Shown: positions 36,155 to 45,436, counted from the stretch's first letter. The stretch is 64,000 nt of DNA from Frigoribacterium sp. PvP032 (GCF_017833035.1 NZ_JAFIBM010000001.1:2997762-3061761), one strand, 5' to 3'. Notes: a model not told the origin generated them from the sequence alone. Made by a program: numbers and translations.

Positions 36155-36784
36155 GTGCGAGTCGGACCTGTGCTCGAGACGAACTCGACGGTCGCCCGTG
36201 CGCGACGCTTCTCCCGCGGGGCCGCCGTCACCGCGACCGCCCTGGCCGTGGTCACCATGGTCGCGGGCTGCAACTTCATCAGCCCCCAGCGCACCACCAA
36301 GATCTACGACGCGAGCGACGGCACGAGCATCACCGTCGGCGACGTCAAGGTCCGCAACGCGATCGCCCTGACCGACGACGGCGCCGAGGCGAGCCTCGTG
36401 ATGACCGTCATCAACGACAGCGACGACGCCGTCCAGGTCGCGTTCCAGTACGAGACCGAGTCCGGCGACGAGACGCAGACCGTCGAGGTCGACGCCCGGT
36501 CGCAGGTCGACCGCGGCACGAGCACCGACGTCGACCAGCTCGTGATGAGCGACCTCGACGTCACGCCCGGCCAGCTGCTGCCGGTCTTCGTCCAGTACGG
36601 CACCGAGACGGGCAAGATGCTCCAGGTCCCCGTGCTGACCGGCGCCCTGCCCGAGTACGCGACCCTGCTGCCCACCCCCACGCCGAGCGGCGCGACGGCC
36701 GAGCCCGGCGAGTCGTCGACCCCGCTGCCCGAGAGCGACGTCCAGGAGGCGGAGCCCAGCCCGTCGGCCACCGCCGACCGCTAG
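36155..36784 (+). CDS. Exported lipoprotein of unknown function
   Basis: 209 residues. Signal peptide and lipobox with lipid-attached Cys39 (VTMVAGC). The mature part is beta-rich (ITVGDVKVRNAIALTDDG, SLVMTVINDSDDAVQVAFQY), resembling an immunoglobulin-like or copper-chaperone (PCuAC) sandwich, but I see no clear metal-binding Met/His cluster. The tail is Pro/Ser/Thr-rich. GTG at 36155 has GGAGG upstream; TAGGCT at 36107-36112 may be the -10. Confidence 0.8.
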   Translation: MRVGPVLETNSTVARARRFSRGAAVTATALAVVTMVAGCNFISPQRTTKIYDASDGTSITVGDVKVRNAIALTDDGAEASLVMTVINDSDDAVQVAFQYETESGDETQTVEVDARSQVDRGTSTDVDQLVMSDLDVTPGQLLPVFVQYGTETGKMLQVPVLTGALPEYATLLPTPTPSGATAEPGESSTPLPESDVQEAEPSPSATADR

Positions 36785-36814
36785 CCCCGGCTGCAGCACC
36801 AGAGCTGCACCACG

Positions 36815-36855
36815 ACGAAGGCCCGGCCCCTGCAGATGCGGGGCCGGGCCTTCGT
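36815..36855. terminator. Bidirectional terminator hairpin (16-bp stem)
   Basis: Arms 36815-36830 and 36840-36855 with a 9-nt loop, between the lipoprotein gene and the convergent regX3 gene. Confidence 0.88.
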
Positions 36856-36876
36856 GTCGCAGCGACGACCGGGGCT

Positions 36877-37563
36877 CTAGGCCTCGATGCGGTAGCCGAG
36901 CCCGCGCACGGTCACGAGCGCCTTCGGCTCGGACGGCACCGGCTCGATCTTCGAGCGGATCCGCTTGATGTGCACGTCGAGGGTCTTGGTGTCGCCGAAG
37001 TAGTCGGAGCCCCAGACGCGGTCGATCAGCTGCCCCCGGGTGAGCACCCGGCCGGCGTTGCGCATCAGCAGCTCGAGCAGCTCGAACTCCTTGAGCGGCA
37101 TCGCGACGTCATCGCCGCGCACGGTGACGACGTGTCGCTCGACGTCCATCCGGATGTCGCCTGCCTCGAGCACGCCGTCGGCGAGGTCGTCGTCGTCGTC
37201 GACCCTGCGGCGCAGCACGGCGCGGATGCGCGCGAGCAGCTCACGCGTCGAGTACGGCTTCGTGACGTAGTCGTCGGCCCCGAGCTCGAGCCCGACGACG
37301 ATGTCCACCTCGCTGTCCTTCGCGGTCAGCATGACGATCGGCACCTGCGACTTCGACCGCAGCACGCGGCAGACCTCGGTCCCGGGGATGCCGGGGAGCA
37401 TCAGGTCGAGCAGCACCAGGTCGGCGCCGGTCTTGTCGAAGGCGGCCAGCGCGGAGGGGCCGTCGTCGGCCACCGTGACGCGGTAGCCCTCGCGCTCGAG
37501 GATGAACGCCAGGGGCTCGCTGAGCGACTCCTCGTCCTCGACGATCAGGATGTGGGTGGTCAT
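36877..37563 (-). CDS. regX3: OmpR-family response regulator RegX3/PhoP type
   Basis: 228 residues. Receiver with acidic pocket VEDEES and phosphoacceptor Asp53 (LVLLDLMLP), then an OmpR-type winged helix (about 125-228, LKEFELLELLMRNAGRVLT, TVRGLGYRIE). It is the phosphate-starvation regulator paired with SenX3, whose stop overlaps this start by 4 nt. It should bind the PHO-box-like repeats in front of phoU, ppk and pstS. Confidence 0.95.
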   Translation of the reverse strand: MTTHILIVEDEESLSEPLAFILEREGYRVTVADDGPSALAAFDKTGADLVLLDLMLPGIPGTEVCRVLRSKSQVPIVMLTAKDSEVDIVVGLELGADDYVTKPYSTRELLARIRAVLRRRVDDDDDLADGVLEAGDIRMDVERHVVTVRGDDVAMPLKEFELLELLMRNAGRVLTRGQLIDRVWGSDYFGDTKTLDVHIKRIRSKIEPVPSEPKALVTVRGLGYRIEA

Positions 37564-38750
37564 CGGATATCGGTGTCTCCTCGTGTGGTGACCGGGATGG
37601 GGACGCTGCGGGTCTCAGGACGGGTCTCGACCTGGGGCAGACGGACGGTGAAGGTCGACCCGCTGCCGACCTGGGACCAGACGCGTACGTCGCCGCCGTG
37701 GTTCTGCACCACGTGCTTGACGATGGCGAGGCCGAGACCGGTGCCGCCTGTGCGTCGCGAGCGTGCGGGGTCGACGCGGTAGAAGCGCTCGAAGACGCGC
37801 TCGAGCTCGTCCTCGGGGATGCCGAAGCCCTGGTCGGTGACCGCGACCTCGACCGAGCCGTCACCGCCAGAGGCCAGGCCGATGCCGACCCGCGAGCCGT
37901 CCGGCGAGTACGCGATGGCGTTCGCGACGAGGTTGTCGACCGCGGTGACGAGCATGGCCTCGTCGCCGAGCACCTTCGCGCTCTTGCCGCCGCGGACGAT
38001 GAGCTCGACGGACCGCGCCTCGGCGACGACGCGGTTGCGGTCGACGGCCGTGTCGACGACCGACCGCAGGTCGATGGTCTGCGACGACCCGAGCGCGTCG
38101 ACGGCCTGCAGCCGCGACAGCTCGATGATGTCCTGGGTCAGACGGCCGAGCCGGTCGGCCTCCTGCGTGAGGCGGCCCGCGAAGTGGCGCACCCGGTCGG
38201 GGTCGGCCGACGCGGCGTCGAGCGCCTCGGCGAGCAGCCCGACCGCGCCGATCGGCGTCTTCAGCTCGTGGCTGATGTTCGCGACGAAGTCACGGCGCAT
38301 GTCGTCCAGTCGCCGGCCCTCGGTGTGGTCCTCGGCGAGCACGAGCACGTAGCGGCCGCCCACGGCCGCCGCCCGCACGCCGAGCTCGATGGTGGCCTCG
38401 GAGCCGGGGAGGCGCGCGAGGGTGAGCAGCGCCTCCTGCGGCTCGCCCTCGTGGCGGACGCGGCCGACCATCGCCTCCATCTCGGGGTGCACGAGGTGGT
38501 GCTGCACCGAGACGAGGCCGAGCTGCGTGGCCGCCGCCGAGGCCTTGAGGACGTTGCCGGAGGGGTCGACCACCATGCCGGCGGACTCGAGGGCGTCGAG
38601 CACGGCGTCGATGCCGTCGGGCAGCGTGCTGTCGACGAGGGCCGCGACGCGAGCGGCGCGGTGCTGCGCCGCCACGACGACGAGCACGATCGCCGCACCC
38701 ACGACGGCGCCGAAGAGCAGCGACGCCGGCACCAGCCAGGCGGAGTCCAT
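37560..38750 (-). CDS. senX3: SenX3-type phosphate sensor histidine kinase
   Basis: 396 residues from ATG 38750. One transmembrane segment at about 6-28, a PAS-like region (about 40-135), a dimerisation helix with His161 (NISHELKTPIG), and the ATPase domain with NAIAYSPDGS, GFGIPEDEL and GGTGLGLAIVK. The small periplasmic part suggests sensing through the Pst system and PhoU rather than direct ligand binding. Confidence 0.94.
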   Translation of the reverse strand: MDSAWLVPASLLFGAVVGAAIVLVVVAAQHRAARVAALVDSTLPDGIDAVLDALESAGMVVDPSGNVLKASAAATQLGLVSVQHHLVHPEMEAMVGRVRHEGEPQEALLTLARLPGSEATIELGVRAAAVGGRYVLVLAEDHTEGRRLDDMRRDFVANISHELKTPIGAVGLLAEALDAASADPDRVRHFAGRLTQEADRLGRLTQDIIELSRLQAVDALGSSQTIDLRSVVDTAVDRNRVVAEARSVELIVRGGKSAKVLGDEAMLVTAVDNLVANAIAYSPDGSRVGIGLASGGDGSVEVAVTDQGFGIPEDELERVFERFYRVDPARSRRTGGTGLGLAIVKHVVQNHGGDVRVWSQVGSGSTFTVRLPQVETRPETRSVPIPVTTRGDTDIR

Positions 38751-38821
38751 GCGGTCGACTTTAGTGAACAGCAGGGGGCCGGATCGACCGCCCCCTGCCC
38801 GAGCGCTGTACTTTGGTGACT

Positions 38822-38850
38822 GTTCAGTCGCTGGGCACCAGTCGTTAACC
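38822..38850. promoter_or_regulatory. PHO-box-like 11-bp-period repeat before phoU
   Basis: Three heptamers at exact 11-bp spacing: GTTCAGT (38822), GGGCACC (38833) and GTTAACC (38844). The region is shared by the divergent senX3 and phoU genes. Confidence 0.68.
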
Positions 38851-38943
38851 TCCACCCGAGAGAGTCGTCTGGAATGTGCGGGCGACGTCGTCTGCGGCAC
38901 GGGCGCACACCCGCCCCGACACCACGAGAGGTCCCATCACCAC

Positions 38944-39597
38944 ATGCGCGAGGTATTCCAGCAGGAGCTGCAAGAGGTGCAGGAGCGCCTCGTCGAGATC
39001 GCGGGCCTCGTCGCGATCTCGATCGACAACGCCACCACCGCCTTCAACGAGTCGAACGTCACGCTGGCCGAGAAGGTCATCGCCGACGACGACCAGATCG
39101 ACCAGCGCGCCATCGCGCTCGACGAGCTCGCGATCGACATCCTGGCCCGTCAGAACCCCGTCGCCCGCGACCTGCGCATCGTCGTGAGCGCCCTCCGCAT
39201 CAGCTCGTCGCTCGAGCGCATGGGCGACATGTCCGAGCACATCGCCCAGCTGGCGCGCTACCGGTTCCCCGAGAAGGTCGTGCCGAAGTCGCTGCGCCCC
39301 ACCTTCAAGGAGCTCGGCGAGCTCGACGTCGCGATCGCCCACAAGCTGACCGAGCTGCTCACGACGGAGGACGTCCGCCTCGCGGAGGAGATCCGCAACG
39401 ACGACGACCGCATCGACGAGCTGCACCTCAGCGTGTTCGACAAGGTGCTCGGCGAGACCTGGAAGGGCGCCGCCGTCGACACCGTCGACTCGACCCTCGC
39501 GTCGCGCTACCACGAGCGCTTCGCCGACCACGCGGTGTCGATCGCCAAGAAGGTCCAGTACCTCGCGACCGGTGACTGGGTCGTCCCCGAGGCCTGA
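38944..39597 (+). CDS. phoU: PhoU phosphate-transport regulator
   Basis: 217 residues, all helical, in two repeated three-helix PhoU domains (about 1-105 and 115-210; metal-binding-like E/D-rich helices such as ADDDQIDQRAIALDE and NDDDRIDELH). It couples the state of the Pst importer to SenX3. It is divergent from senX3-regX3, the usual actinobacterial layout, with a PHO-box-like repeat about 95 nt upstream. Confidence 0.95.
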   Translation: MREVFQQELQEVQERLVEIAGLVAISIDNATTAFNESNVTLAEKVIADDDQIDQRAIALDELAIDILARQNPVARDLRIVVSALRISSSLERMGDMSEHIAQLARYRFPEKVVPKSLRPTFKELGELDVAIAHKLTELLTTEDVRLAEEIRNDDDRIDELHLSVFDKVLGETWKGAAVDTVDSTLASRYHERFADHAVSIAKKVQYLATGDWVVPEA

Positions 39598-39619
39598 CCT
39601 GCCGTTCGCCTCTCCTCAT

Positions 39620-39715
39620 TCAGGACGATCAGTCCTGAGTCGCGCAACTCAGGTGCCGAGAGTCCTGAGTCGTGCACAGTTCAGGAGGTGCCGGCCGTCA
39701 CCTCCTGAATTGCAC
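39620..39715. repeat. TCCTGA/TCAGGA palindrome cluster after phoU
   Basis: Contains TCAGGAC/GTCCTGA (39620-39638), CCTGAGT/ACTCAGG around CGCGCA (39634-39653), a direct repeat of GAGTCCTGAGTCG (39660-39672), and an 11-bp stem TTCAGGAGGTG/CACCTCCTGAA (39680-39709) extended by GTGCA/TGCAC. The last hairpin probably ends the phoU transcript. Related to the cluster at 15196-15262. Confidence 0.8.
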
Positions 39716-39730
39716 GAGAGGATGGTGGGC

Positions 39731-40264
39731 ATGGCTTCCGTCGCGATCCTCGTCAACGGTCTTCCCGGATCGGGCAAGACCACCCTCTCGGCCACGCTCG
39801 CCGGCGTGCTCGGCTGCCCCCTGCTGGCGAAGGACCCGATCAAGGAGGCGCTGGCCGACCTGGCCGGGCCGATGATCGCCCCCGAGGCGCTCGGCACCAT
39901 CGCGATGGACACGGTCTGGGCAATGGCGGCCGAGGTCGAGGCCGGCGTGGTCGTCGACTCGTTCTGGCACCGGCCGCGCGACCTCGAGCTCGCCCGCGCC
40001 GGGGTGTCGCGGGCCGGTTCGCCGCGCACCCTCGAGGTCTGGTGCGACGTCGACCCCGACGTGGGGCTGCAGCGCGTCGTCGACCGGCTCGCCGCCGGAG
40101 GGCGTCACCCCGCGCACGGCACGGTCGAGTCGACCCGAGCGTCGTGGCCCGAGTGGGCCGAGGCGGCCGCGCCGCTCGGCGAGTGGCCCGTGCTGCGGGT
40201 CGACACGAGCACACCCGTCGACGTCGACGACCTCGTGATGAAGATCAGCGAGCAGTTCGTCTAG
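39731..40264 (+). CDS. P-loop kinase-like ATPase (AAA_33 / CPT-like)
   Basis: 177 residues. Walker A GLPGSGKTTL at the very start, then LLAKDPIKEALADL and VVVDSFWHRPRD, consistent with small-molecule kinases of the chloramphenicol-phosphotransferase or AAA_33 type. ATG 39731 was preferred to ATG 39722 because the GAGAGG sequence then has a normal 9-nt gap. The substrate is unknown. Confidence 0.8.
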   Translation: MASVAILVNGLPGSGKTTLSATLAGVLGCPLLAKDPIKEALADLAGPMIAPEALGTIAMDTVWAMAAEVEAGVVVDSFWHRPRDLELARAGVSRAGSPRTLEVWCDVDPDVGLQRVVDRLAAGGRHPAHGTVESTRASWPEWAEAAAPLGEWPVLRVDTSTPVDVDDLVMKISEQFV

Positions 40265-40274
40265 GCACGACGCA

Positions 40275-40310
40275 GTCGAGGCCGCCACGATCGCTCGTGA
40301 CGGCCTCGAC
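40275..40310. terminator. Hairpin between convergent genes
   Basis: GTCGAGGCCG (40275-40284) pairs with CGGCCTCGAC (40301-40310); an inner ACGA/TCGT pair is possible. Confidence 0.75.
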
Positions 40311-40327
40311 GACTCAGCTGGGTACGG

Positions 40328-41071
40328 CTACTTCTTGCCCTGGGCCGCGACGGCCGCGGCTCCGGCGGCGGCGGCCTCCGGGTCGAGGTAGCGCGCCGGC
40401 CCGGTGGGGCGGAAGTCGTCGTCGAGCTCGTAGACGAGCGGGATGCCCGTCGGGATGTTCAGCTCGGAGATCTCGTCGTCGCTGATGCCGTCGAGGTGCT
40501 TCACGAGCGCGCGCAGCGAGTTGCCGTGCGCGACCACGAGCGTCACGTCGCCGGCGGCGAGGCTCTGGGTGATGTCGCTCTCCCAGTACGGGATCATCCG
40601 CTCGATGACCAGGGCGAGCGACTCGGTGCGCGGAGCGTCGACGCCGAGCTCGGCGTACCGCTTGTCGTGGGCCTGCGAGAACTCGCTGTCGTCGTCGAGC
40701 GGGGGCGGCGGCACGTCGAACGAGCGGCGCCAGGTCTGGAACTGCTCGGGGCCGTACTGCTCAAGGGTCTGCGCCTTGTCCTTGCCCTGGAGCGCGCCGT
40801 AGTGGCGCTCGTTGAGGCGCCAGGAGCGCTTCACGTCGATCCAGAGGCGGTCGGCTTCTTCGAGGGCGATGTCGGCGGTCTGGATCGCGCGCGTCAGGCG
40901 CGACGTGTAGAGGATGTCGGGCAGCAGGTCGTGCTCGCGCAGAAGCTCGCCCGCGCGCTTCGCCTCGGCGCGCCCCTGCTCGGTGAGCCGCACGTCGACC
41001 CATCCCGTGAAGAGGTTCTTGGCGTTCCATTCGCTGTTGCCGTGTCGCAGGAGGATGAGCGTCGAAGTCAT
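40328..41071 (-). CDS. gpmA: 2,3-bisphosphoglycerate-dependent phosphoglycerate mutase
   Basis: 247 residues with the histidine phosphatase motif [10 protein letters not shown] (His10), the family pattern [11 protein letters not shown], and the second catalytic His in [11 protein letters not shown]. It interconverts 3- and 2-phosphoglycerate in glycolysis. The ATG has both TACGCT 6 nt upstream and an overlapping GGAGG, so the transcript may be leaderless or very short-leadered. The C-terminal Ala-rich tail is normal for the family. Confidence 0.96.
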   Translation of the reverse strand: MTSTLILLRHGNSEWNAKNLFTGWVDVRLTEQGRAEAKRAGELLREHDLLPDILYTSRLTRAIQTADIALEEADRLWIDVKRSWRLNERHYGALQGKDKAQTLEQYGPEQFQTWRRSFDVPPPPLDDDSEFSQAHDKRYAELGVDAPRTESLALVIERMIPYWESDITQSLAAGDVTLVVAHGNSLRALVKHLDGISDDEISELNIPTGIPLVYELDDDFRPTGPARYLDPEAAAAGAAAVAAQGKK

Positions 41072-41112
41072 GCCTCCAGCGTATCGCTGCGCCCCGGTGC
41101 GAGACTTGGCCC

Positions 41113-41889
41113 ATGCCCGTCGGATCCGTCACCCGCGGCACCACCGGCACCAACCGCCTCCGTCGGGTCGACCGCTGGATAGCCGCCCACCCGGCGCTGC
41201 GCCGAGCCGGCGACCCGCTCGTCGTCGACCTGGGGTACGGGGCGAGCGCGACCACGCCCCTCGAGCTGCACCAGCGCCTCCTCCTGGCCCGCCCCGACGT
41301 CGAGATCGTGGGCATCGAGATCGAGCCGGAGCGAGTCCGGCGGGCGCAGCTGTCGGCACGGCCCGGCGTCAGCTTCCGGCTCGGGGGCTTCGAGGTGCCG
41401 CTCGACGGCGGCCGTCGCCCTGCGGTCATCCGCGCGTTCAACGTGCTGCGCCAGTACGACGAGTCGCAGGTCGCCGCCTCGTGGGCGCTGATGACGTCGC
41501 GCCTGCAGCCCGGCGGCGTGCTCGTCGAGGGGACCTGCGACGAGATCGGCCGCGTCTCGAGCTGGGTCGACGTCGACGAGGAGGGGCCCCGCACGTTCAC
41601 GATCTCGCTGCGGCTGGCCTCGCTCGAGCTGCCCTCGATCGTGGCCGAGCGCCTGCCGAAGGCGCTGATCCACCGCAACGTCGCGGGCGAGCGGGTGCAC
41701 GACCTGCTCGTCGACCTCGACCGCGCGTGGGCCGTCGCGGCTCCGCTGTCGGTCTACGGGCCGGTGCAGCGCTGGGTCGCGACCGTCGAGGGGCTCCGTG
41801 CCGGCGGCTGGCCGGTGCTGCACGGCCGGAGACGGTGGCGGCTCGGCGAGCTGACGCTGCCGTGGGACGCGGTCGCACCGCGCGCCTGA
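41113..41889 (+). CDS. Class I SAM-dependent methyltransferase-like protein
   Basis: 258 residues. The SAM-binding loop is [20 protein letters not shown] followed by the acidic [11 protein letters not shown]. The middle and C-terminal parts do not point to a substrate. GAGACT lies 6 nt before the ATG, so it is probably leaderless and expressed alone, divergent from gpmA. Confidence 0.78.
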   Translation: MPVGSVTRGTTGTNRLRRVDRWIAAHPALRRAGDPLVVDLGYGASATTPLELHQRLLLARPDVEIVGIEIEPERVRRAQLSARPGVSFRLGGFEVPLDGGRRPAVIRAFNVLRQYDESQVAASWALMTSRLQPGGVLVEGTCDEIGRVSSWVDVDEEGPRTFTISLRLASLELPSIVAERLPKALIHRNVAGERVHDLLVDLDRAWAVAAPLSVYGPVQRWVATVEGLRAGGWPVLHGRRRWRLGELTLPWDAVAPRA

Positions 41890-41908
41890 CGCTCGGACGG
41901 CCTGAGCC

Positions 41909-43027
41909 TCAGACGTCCGCGAGCCGACGCCGGGCCTCGGCGTGGTCGAGCCCCGTCGCCATCAGCAGGTCGATCACGAGCGGCCGCATCATCAGCACGA
42001 CCATCGACTCGGTGACGGGCGCTCCGGGGGCGACGACCGAAGGGTCGAGGCGGGCCGCCACCGCGCTGAGGGCGTCCCGGGCGACCGGCACCCGCTCGAC
42101 GTCGTCGACGGACTCGCCCAGCACCGCCACGGCCCGTCCTGTGCTCTCGACGACGTCGGCGAGGCCCAGGCGGTCGCGGCCGTCGCCGACCGCGGTGTCT
42201 ACCCGCCGGGCGATGACGCGCAGGTTGCGGACGGCGAGGTCGACGTCCTGCCGCAGCTCCTGCTGCTGCCGCAGGTACGGGAGGCGCGAGCGGAGGAACG
42301 GGGACAGCCGCGAGATCGAGACGGCCGACTCGAGCGTCGAGGCCCAGTCGTCGAGCAGGGGCTGGGTGGAACGGAGGCGGCGGAGGGCCTCGTCGGCCCG
42401 GCGGACGTCGTCGGAGCGGAGGGCCTCGACCAGCGCGGCGAAGGCGCCCGCGAGCTCGGCGAAGAGCCTCCGGGCGTCGAGGCGGACGAGGCGGATCGGG
42501 TCACGGGGCACGATCGCGGTGACGGCGAGGGCGACCGCTCCCCCGACGGCACCGTCGATGCTGCGGACGAACGGGCCGCCGTCGGGGTCCGGCAGCAGCA
42601 TGACGAGCATCGCCTGGGTCGCGGCAGCGGCGGCGAAGCCCGCGCTCGGCGACGCGAACCGCGCGACGGCGAGCACCACCAGCAGCACGACTGCGACCTG
42701 CCAGAGGCCCTTGCCGAGCACGAGCAGCATCACCTCGCTCAGCGCGATGCCGATCAGGATGCCGACGGCGTTCTCGAGCACGACCTTCGGACGCGCGTCC
42801 CTGGCGAGGCCGAGCGACGAGATCGTGATGGTGACGGCGAGGAGGGGCACGGCGTGCCCGAGGCCGTAGTGGGCGATCGAGTACGACGCCGTCACGGCCA
42901 CGACGATCTGGACGATCGCGGGCAGCGCCGCCAGCGTGCGCCGCGCGGAGGTCCGGACGTCGAGGGCCCGGACGTCGAGCGCAAGGGGCCTCAGGGCACC
43001 GCGCGGCTCGCGCGGCCCGCGCACCAC
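41909..43027 (-). CDS. FUSC / aromatic-acid-exporter-type membrane protein
   Basis: 372 residues if started at GTG 43027 (GTG 43024 is equal), 5 nt after the ygfZ stop; the open frame runs further upstream but lies over ygfZ. The N-terminal half has about six membrane segments (PAIVQIVVAVTASYSIAHYGLG, KVVLENAVGILIGIALSEVMLLVLG) and the C-terminal half is a long soluble helical region. Proteins of this type export aromatic or other small acids or are linked to membrane stress. Confidence 0.75.
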   Translation of the reverse strand: MVRGPREPRGALRPLALDVRALDVRTSARRTLAALPAIVQIVVAVTASYSIAHYGLGHAVPLLAVTITISSLGLARDARPKVVLENAVGILIGIALSEVMLLVLGKGLWQVAVVLLVVLAVARFASPSAGFAAAAATQAMLVMLLPDPDGGPFVRSIDGAVGGAVALAVTAIVPRDPIRLVRLDARRLFAELAGAFAALVEALRSDDVRRADEALRRLRSTQPLLDDWASTLESAVSISRLSPFLRSRLPYLRQQQELRQDVDLAVRNLRVIARRVDTAVGDGRDRLGLADVVESTGRAVAVLGESVDDVERVPVARDALSAVAARLDPSVVAPGAPVTESMVVLMMRPLVIDLLMATGLDHAEARRRLADV

Positions 43028-43032
43028 GTCGG

Positions 43033-44181
43033 CTAGCGGCGGACGGCCCCCAGGCGCGGCAGCCGGGGCACACCGGCTGAGGCGCCCGCGGAGGCCGGCA
43101 CGATCGTCTGCGGGGAGGCGGCGACGACGATGTCGGCCGAGAGGACCGCGAGCGGCGCGGTCTCGTCGGTGGTGCGCTTGACCAGCGCGAGGGCGATCGG
43201 GCCGAGCTCGTGGTGCACGGCCGACGAGGTGACGTGGCCGACCTCGCGGGTCGTGTCGGCGGCGAGCACGACCGGGTCGCCGTGCGCGGGCAGCACCGAG
43301 TCGCTGCCGTCGAGGTGCAGCATCACGAGACGGCGGGGCGGGTGCCCGATGTTGTGCACCTTGGCGACCGTCTCCTGGCCGCGGTAGCAGCCCTTGGCGA
43401 GGTGCACGGCGCTGCGCATCCAGTCGAGCTCGTGCGGGATGCTGCGCTCGTCGACCTCGGTCGTGAGGCGCGGGCGCCAGGCCTCGATGCGCAGGGCCTC
43501 GAGCGCGAGCGTGCCCGCGACGGGCACCGAGGAGGCGGCGAGCGCGTCGAGGTCGGACCGTGCGACGAGCGTCTCCCGGGCCGTCCACTCGCGGCCGGGG
43601 TGGCCCTCGGCGTCGGCGTACGAGTGGCCGCCGACGGCGACCTCCGACCACGGGTCGACCCAGACGACCGGCACCCCGGCGGGGGCGAGCACGGGCACGG
43701 GCAGGTCGATCTCGCCGAGCGAGCCGATCGTCGCGACGTCGGCGGTGCGGTCGGCCACCTCGACGCGGAGCATGAAGCGCATCCGGTCGAGCCAGGCGCG
43801 AAGGGGCTCGGCCTCGGGGAGGTCGACGAGCAGCCAGGTCGTCTCGCCGTCGTCGACGACGCGGGCCGCGTGCTCGAGGCGCCCGTTGGCGTCGAGCAGC
43901 AGCGTCTCGGTCGAGTCGCCGGGGGCGAGGCCCGTGAGGCTCTGGCTGGTCAGCGAGTGCAGCCAGGTCAGCCGGTCCGGGCCCGTGACGGTGAGGACTC
44001 CCCGGCTCGACAGGTCGACGACCGCGCGGCCGGCGGCCAGGGCGCGCTGCTCGGCGACGGGGGTGCCGTAGTGCGCGGCGACGCCCGTGCCGTCGTCGAC
44101 GAAGCCGTCCCGGGCGGAGAACGACGAGACGACGGCGGCGGGAGAGTCGTCTGCGGCGGTTACCGTGCCGTCGTCAGCCAA
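43033..44181 (-). CDS. ygfZ: YgfZ/IbaG-type folate-binding Fe-S cluster maintenance protein
   Basis: 382 residues. GcvT-like fold with the signature KGCYRGQE (about residue 265-272) and the tetrahydrofolate-linked core LDLSSRGVLTVTGPDR. The family helps repair or assemble iron-sulfur enzymes such as MiaB. TTG start at 44181 lies within the end of the nitrobindin-like gene, so translation is coupled; the exact start is uncertain. Confidence 0.88.
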   Translation of the reverse strand: MADDGTVTAADDSPAAVVSSFSARDGFVDDGTGVAAHYGTPVAEQRALAAGRAVVDLSSRGVLTVTGPDRLTWLHSLTSQSLTGLAPGDSTETLLLDANGRLEHAARVVDDGETTWLLVDLPEAEPLRAWLDRMRFMLRVEVADRTADVATIGSLGEIDLPVPVLAPAGVPVVWVDPWSEVAVGGHSYADAEGHPGREWTARETLVARSDLDALAASSVPVAGTLALEALRIEAWRPRLTTEVDERSIPHELDWMRSAVHLAKGCYRGQETVAKVHNIGHPPRRLVMLHLDGSDSVLPAHGDPVVLAADTTREVGHVTSSAVHHELGPIALALVKRTTDETAPLAVLSADIVVAASPQTIVPASAGASAGVPRLPRLGAVRR

Positions 44182-44809
44182 CGCGGGCCAGCCGACCCGA
44201 CGCGTGCGTGCGCAGCTCTTGCCCGAGCGCCGCGACGTCCCACGCCCAGAGGAGGTCGTTCTCGACGAGGCCGTACATGCGGGTCGCCGCCGAGTACTCC
44301 TTGGCGTTGCTCGACCGGAGCACCGCGTCGGTCGAGAGGTCGATGCGCGGCCCCTTGACCCGGCCGAGATAGAGCTCGTTGACGCCGGTGGGGTGCACGA
44401 GCTGGACCTCGAGGCCGAACCCGTCGTCGGGGCGGCGGAGGATCTCGACGGTCTGTGCGCTCGAGTACGGCGCGACGCCCTGGCCGGGCAGCATGCCGGG
44501 CCCGCGGTCGCCGACCTCGGCCGGTCGCTCGAGGCGCCAGAAGCCGGTCTCGCTCGCCAGCGGGGTGCGCTCGTCGTCGAGCTCCCACGAGAACGAGCTG
44601 TAGTTCAGCCAGGGCGCGCCGTCGTGGCTGAAGCTGACGCGCTGCCCGAACTCGTGGGTGCGGCGCACGGCGGGCGGCTTGCCGTCGACGGGAGCGTCGG
44701 GGTCGCCCTCGCCGATCTTGTAGTCGACGACGCCGGTGCCCTCCCAGACGCCGATCAGCCACGACAGCGGGACGAGCTCGGCCGGCAGGTCGGTGGGGAT
44801 GTCGATCAC
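44174..44809 (-). CDS. FABP-like / nitrobindin-family heme beta-barrel protein (DUF1794)
   Basis: 211 residues. The GVWEGTG motif (residues about 20-26) and the ordered beta-barrel pattern (FSHDGAPWLNYSSFSW, FGLEVQLVHPTGVNELYLG) match the nitrobindin/FABP-like group, which binds heme with nitric-oxide and peroxynitrite chemistry in characterised members. It overlaps ygfZ by 8 nt. An Fe-S repair protein and a heme NO-binding protein together suggest nitrosative or oxidative stress protection. Confidence 0.85.
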   Translation of the reverse strand: MIDIPTDLPAELVPLSWLIGVWEGTGVVDYKIGEGDPDAPVDGKPPAVRRTHEFGQRVSFSHDGAPWLNYSSFSWELDDERTPLASETGFWRLERPAEVGDRGPGMLPGQGVAPYSSAQTVEILRRPDDGFGLEVQLVHPTGVNELYLGRVKGPRIDLSTDAVLRSSNAKEYSAATRMYGLVENDLLWAWDVAALGQELRTHASGRLARVG

Positions 44810-44813
44810 GGGT

Positions 44814-44930
44814 CTAGCGCTGTCCCTTGAACAGCTTGACCAGCACGACGACCGAGACGAACGCGATGGCGAGCGACGCGAGGCCGAGGAGCCCGATGTA
44901 GAAGATCTCGAGGGCGAGCAAGGAATCCAT
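44814..44930 (-). CDS. 38-aa single-transmembrane small protein
   Basis: ATG at 44930 (minus strand) opens a 38-residue frame: residues about 5-33 are hydrophobic (LALEIFYIGLLGLASLAIAF then VSVVVLV), ending KLFKGQR. TAGGCT lies exactly 6 nt upstream (44942-44937), the same leaderless promoter layout as neighbouring genes. Its stop precedes the nitrobindin gene start by 4 nt, so the two probably share a transcript. The frame is too short for routine gene callers. It could be a membrane anchor or regulator, but no family is recognised. Confidence 0.6.
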   Translation of the reverse strand: MDSLLALEIFYIGLLGLASLAIAFVSVVVLVKLFKGQR

Positions 44931-44936
44931 GCCGCG

Positions 44937-44942
44937 AGCCTA
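44937..44942 (-). promoter_or_regulatory. -10 box of the 38-aa gene
   Basis: TAGGCT on the minus strand, 6 nt before the ATG. Together with the downstream nitrobindin-like gene and ygfZ it may drive a three- or four-gene unit. Confidence 0.55.
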
Positions 44943-45023
44943 CCCGGGGGGCGACGAGATGGACAGGCGGGGGAGGCGCGGTGCCCGCAGCGTCGAACGA
45001 CCTGCGTCGGCGAGCGGCCTGCG

Positions 45024-45317
45024 TCAGCGCAGCAGCGCGACGACCCCGGTGGTCGCCGCCAGCAGCACGAGGCTGCCGCACAGCGCCAGCATCGTCCGCG
45101 AGACGAGTCCGTCCTTCTCGCTCGCCGCGAGCTGCAGGACGAAGGTGAGGAGGATCGACCCGCCGAGGGCCAGGGACAGCCAGGTGTAGTGGTCGTCCCC
45201 CGTCGTCGTCACGGCGATGACCACGCCGGCGACCAGCGCGAACAGCCAGACGGGGACGATGGTGACCGGCTTGAGGCGCACGAGACGGCTCGGGGTGCTG
45301 TCGGGTGCTGTGCTCAC
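45024..45317 (-). CDS. Small multi-TM membrane protein
   Basis: 97 residues with three hydrophobic segments (about 20-40 [17 protein letters not shown], 46-66 [20 protein letters not shown], 74-96 [21 protein letters not shown]). No family recognised. Divergent from the glnR gene, sharing about 120 bp of control region. Confidence 0.75.
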   Translation of the reverse strand: MSTAPDSTPSRLVRLKPVTIVPVWLFALVAGVVIAVTTTGDDHYTWLSLALGGSILLTFVLQLAASEKDGLVSRTMLALCGSLVLLAATTGVVALLR

Positions 45318-45436
45318 TGGGTCGTCCCTCGTTCGTGACCTGCGCCTCCTGCCCTAGCATCGGGGTGGTCGGGCTGGTCGTGGCGGTCGTCGCGCTTGTC
45401 CTAGGCTGTTCGACAGTACATTCACTGGAGGTCCGT

